Part shown: one piece after another, positions 61,391 through 64,000 of the stretch
Numbering within the stretch: position 1 is the stretch's first letter
Layout: every line of letters starts with the position of its first letter
Source of the DNA: Balanoglossus misakiensis
Taxonomy: Eukaryota > Hemichordata
Direction: 5' to 3'
DNA: 64,000 nt
Assembly: GCA_040954595.2 (NCBI GenBank)
Contig: CM082587.2
Location: 7,068,001-7,132,000 of the forward strand
The notes under the pieces: model-generated
The model's input: the letters and a program-made list of their open reading frames with translations, nothing else
Database searches by the model: none
What the model was told of the DNA's origin: nothing
Made by a program: the position numbers and the translations under genes

Positions 61391-61459
61391 CCTTCGCACT
61401 AAAATATGGAAAAATCAGTGTCCTTCGGTTTCCTTCGTTTTAGGTTATGCTCGGAAACC

Positions 61460-63241
61460 TTTATAATCACCCGTTTTGTCCCTTTATAGGGAACTTCCAT
61501 TAATGTGGGGATGACCTGGGCCGTTACTCTAACACAGCAGAAATATACGGATATGGGATCCAAATGTTCATTAAATCGACTTTTGTGATTTATGATTCCA
61601 CTGTAGAAGTGTACTTATGCGAGACCGACCCCAAATTACTTCGACCCCCCCCCCCCCCCCCGAAGATCCCTTACACATGTTACAAGTATACACGTAGTTC
61701 TCGGGGGCCTGTCGCAAAAGGACTTTTCTAATAGTTGTATAATATCAACTGCGTCCGTTTTCAAAGCTAGAACCGAATAAGACGGAAATGATGAACGATT
61801 CTATTTATACCAAACAAAACCCATTTCAATAAAAACCAGGCGGTGGGTGTACGCTACAATAAAGTAAAAATAGAACTTGGAGTCGATCCAAAGATAGAAC
61901 ATGTCGTACAACCTGCTCGAACAGAATAATCTGAACCCAAGAATTAAATTACCGACCAGTCATTTGAGTATGCGTAGAACAGGTAGGGCGTAATACCTAT
62001 GGTAAAATAGTATTACAACTGAATGTAGTAAAATATATAAAGTTTGCCTTCACTACAGCATTTCACACATACCATAGCATGCATAGAGAATATGATAGTT
62101 CCACTGCAGCGGAGTGACAGATAGGAAGTACCATGAAGAAAAGATAGAGCACATGGCTAGAATTTTATGACGACGGCATGATAGCACTGGTGGCTGGCTG
62201 TATTTTTTTTTCATTGTGTGGAAATCCGATACATGCCATATTGTACTGTTTTTAAAGGTAATTGCAATGACAACAACATGATCAAACAACAACGCCAGAA
62301 TAGTTGCGTTCGTAGATTTTATCACGACAGCATCATCATCATCATCATCATCATCATCAACAAGATTCAAGTACTGTTCCCTATGCACTGTACATCTTAC
62401 ATCCAGTATATATGTACATACCAGACCGATTGTTTCAAGTGTCTGCCTGCCATAATTGTGATTGTGTGTGCGTAAGTATGTGAATCGCACTGGAAGTTTA
62501 TTGCCAGATATAGGCCAAAAGCTCGACCAGTATTCTGTCGCAGCATACAGAGTTATCTCCTGATGTGATGTGTTTTATTGGTGTCGATATAGGCCTACAA
62601 CACATCGTCATTCATACTTTATCTATCATAGAATGCACGGCGTAAACAATTCTCCGAAGAGGAAATCAAAATTATTCAGATGCGTGGTTCATTCTTTTTT
62701 TCTCTCGGTACTTCCTCACTGCGCCGTGCGTATTCACGATTTGTAGCAATTTTCGAATCCTGATTGTCACGGTTGTGATCGATGGGCATTGTTTCGCTAC
62801 GTAATCACCCTGGAAGCACATGATAACCGTATCAAATTGCGGTGAAATTGCCCCCATCCTGGCTGTGCAAACATTAGCCCATAAGATGATAAAGATAGGT
62901 GGGGTGGGTAACACCAACCCAAGTTGAGAGGAGGAAGTTCACCTACAAAAATTAAAGGGGGTAGCCACCGTTGCTATGATACGTCACACATAAGCCGTGC
63001 AAATCGTTTAGGGGAGTTTGGGTGCAAACTTTTGAGATAACATATCTCCACGGTCACGATAGACTCCACGGCCACCCCTACAGACTGAATAGTTGGGTCT
63101 CGACAGGAAGCCATTCAAGGGGCTATATAAATCAACTTCCTTGTAGCTAATCAATTCGCTCGCCAGGGCATCGCACGTAGTAGTTTGGTCTGTACTTCCA
63201 TCAGGAACTTTTTAAGGGTGACGCATTCTTTTGCTTTACAG
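61460..63241. other. intergenic region left of the last gene
   Basis: No supported gene. It contains a poly(C) run near 61,647 and an (ATC)n microsatellite at 62,331-62,358. A minus-strand frame ending at 62,672 (VRKYREKKRMNHASE) looks basic and could be a short exon or transposon relic, but has no support beyond composition. A CRE-like TACGTCAC near 62,980 may belong to the promoter of the following gene. Confidence 0.4.
62331..62358. repeat. (ATC)n microsatellite
   Basis: About nine tandem CAT/ATC units. The poly-Asp and poly-Ile stretches in frames across it are artefacts. Confidence 0.95.
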
Positions 63242-63874
63242 CAATGAGTACCTCGATGGATTCAAAAAGCCACCAAGGTAAGGTTTTCTCAGTTTCTTTC
63301 TCGATTGATTTATACACGGTCGGTGCAGCCTCAATCGACGCCTCCCGACCTCTGGACAGCTGAGCCCAGCCCTGACTTGAAAACACACGCACCCTCTATT
63401 GTATTTGTAACACTGTATTGTGGTTGTGCATGGTACATGTGGTAAGAGGTTATTAGTATTCAGTTCCACAAAATTCCAGCGTAGTCAGGGCGTGTCAGTC
63501 GCAGCTTTAATAGCGATCCAAGGGACGCCGGGGTACCAACCACCAAATGGTTACTAGTAAAAGAAATCGTAAATTTTCATTCACAATATCCTGAAAGTTT
63601 GACGCGATGATTCTTTCCGCTTTCTGGCTCTGAAAAAAAAGTGCGCAGTGCAGAGTGGTTCTACTGGCTAGTACCCCCCCCCCCCCCCCCACCTGCTCTA
63701 AATCTATATGTACTGTACTATCGTATGGTACGTTACGCGTACTGCATCAATTGTTGAGAAATGAACTTTTTACTGCGATTCCTAAAATAAATGACATTCG
63801 CATTTTCTCTAGGTGGAAAAGCTTGGGGACAGCTGAAGAAGAAACAGGCTGACAACATTGATGCTGAAAATCAG
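63242..63874 (+). CDS. 5' part of an unrecognised gene, cut by the window end
   Basis: An acceptor (TTTTGCTTTACAG) at 63,241 precedes an ATG at 63,244. Exon 63,244-63,277 ends CCAAG|GTAAGG, and a second exon, 63,813-63,874, runs from CTCTAG| to AATCAG|GTACGA. The phases agree (34 + 62 = 96 nt). The peptide is MSTSMDSKSHQGGKAWGQLK, then KKQADNIDAENQ: hydrophilic, with a basic KAWGQLKKK segment. An untranslated exon upstream of 63.2 kb is implied. I do not recognise the family, and the rest lies beyond 64,000. Confidence 0.5.
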
Positions 63875-64000
63875 GTACGACTGATCATGACAGGACAGAA
63901 AACTGACAGAAATAAATTGGGAAATGCATTTATTCGCCATTGCATCTCTTTTAGCTCCAGGCCGCGCCTCGCCGACGTCATTTATCATTCAGTGTTCCCC

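Larger units (their letters stand above)
58919..61451. mobile_element. foldback-type element with arms of tandem CCTTCGG units
   Basis: The left arm (58,928-59,422, resuming at 60,237-60,288) reads TAAAACGAAGGAAACCGAAG and continues as repeated GGCCGAAGGA/GCGAAGGA units. The right arm (about 60,637-61,442) is the same material in reverse orientation and ends CTTCGGTTTCCTTCGTTTTA. Both ends therefore carry matching inverted termini (TAAAACGAAGGAAACCGAAG). A unique centre of about 350 bp (60,290-60,636) has no open frame. CGGAAACC occurs at equal distance outside both arms (58,911-58,918 and 61,452-61,459) and may be an 8-bp target duplication. The structure resembles foldback/TU-type elements, whose long inverted termini are built of short tandem repeats. 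It is non-autonomous. Confidence 0.8.

Noticed and set aside
60637-61440. CRISPR-like array of short spaced repeats
   Set aside because: The units are tandem sub-units of one eukaryotic foldback arm, with related rather than unique spacers and an inverted counterpart array.
62672-62917. Minus-strand frame ending in a basic tail (VRKYREKKRMNHASE)
   Set aside because: It has a possible acceptor (TGCTTCCAG) but no recognisable family, no partner exon and no other support. It could be a transposon relic.

Overview
The window is eukaryotic. Genes are split by GT-AG introns, intergenic DNA is AT-rich, and microsatellites and short non-autonomous DNA transposons are abundant. Four well-supported bilaterian genes plus one intronless Toll-like receptor point to a marine invertebrate animal, perhaps an invertebrate deuterostome or a lophotrochozoan. 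I cannot name the phylum from sequence alone.

Layout. Positions 1-18.8 kb hold no firmly identified gene. There are weak minus-strand exon candidates near 0.6, 1.65, 13.9 and 14.5 kb, dispersed repeats, and long stretches where I see nothing. At 18.8-21.2 kb (minus) lies casein kinase 2 regulatory subunit beta (CSNK2B), with five common coding exons and two tandem alternative last exons. Head-to-head with it at 22.5-23.7 kb (plus) is POLE3, the histone-fold subunit of DNA polymerase epsilon and CHRAC. After 3.5 kb of non-coding DNA and an 800-bp Harbinger-like MITE (27.3-28.1 kb) comes EVI5 (minus, 17 coding exons, 48.98-28.84 kb), a TBC-domain Rab GTPase-activating protein with a long coiled-coil tail. 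An uninterrupted 947-residue Toll-like receptor lies on the same strand inside EVI5 intron 7 (34.5-37.4 kb). EVI5 is head-to-head with PIN1 (plus, 54.85-55.74 kb), the phospho-Ser/Thr-Pro prolyl isomerase. The right end (55.8-64 kb) is repeat-rich and ends in the first two coding exons of an unrecognised plus-strand gene cut by the window edge.

Most unusual structures. (1) CSNK2B has duplicated 3'-terminal exons giving two different C-termini. (2) A 2.5-kb foldback-type element at 58.9-61.45 kb has long inverted arms built from tandem CCTTCGG-type units of about 33 bp, grouped into 134-bp higher-order repeats, and is itself interrupted by an 811-bp MITE with a TAA target duplication. (3) EVI5 is heavily colonised: a perfect 48-bp-arm hairpin element lies just past its stop codon, intron 3 is almost filled by a CAT/CAC expansion caught between MITE arms, a TGAA-type satellite abuts the exon 10 acceptor, and two copies of one dispersed repeat sit just downstream of two splice donors.

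The genes do not form one pathway. They are housekeeping signalling and replication genes in two divergent pairs (CSNK2B/POLE3 and EVI5/PIN1), with an innate immune receptor nested in the largest of them. Exon coordinates come from reading splice sites and comparing the encoded protein with remembered vertebrate homologues. No alignment or search was run.
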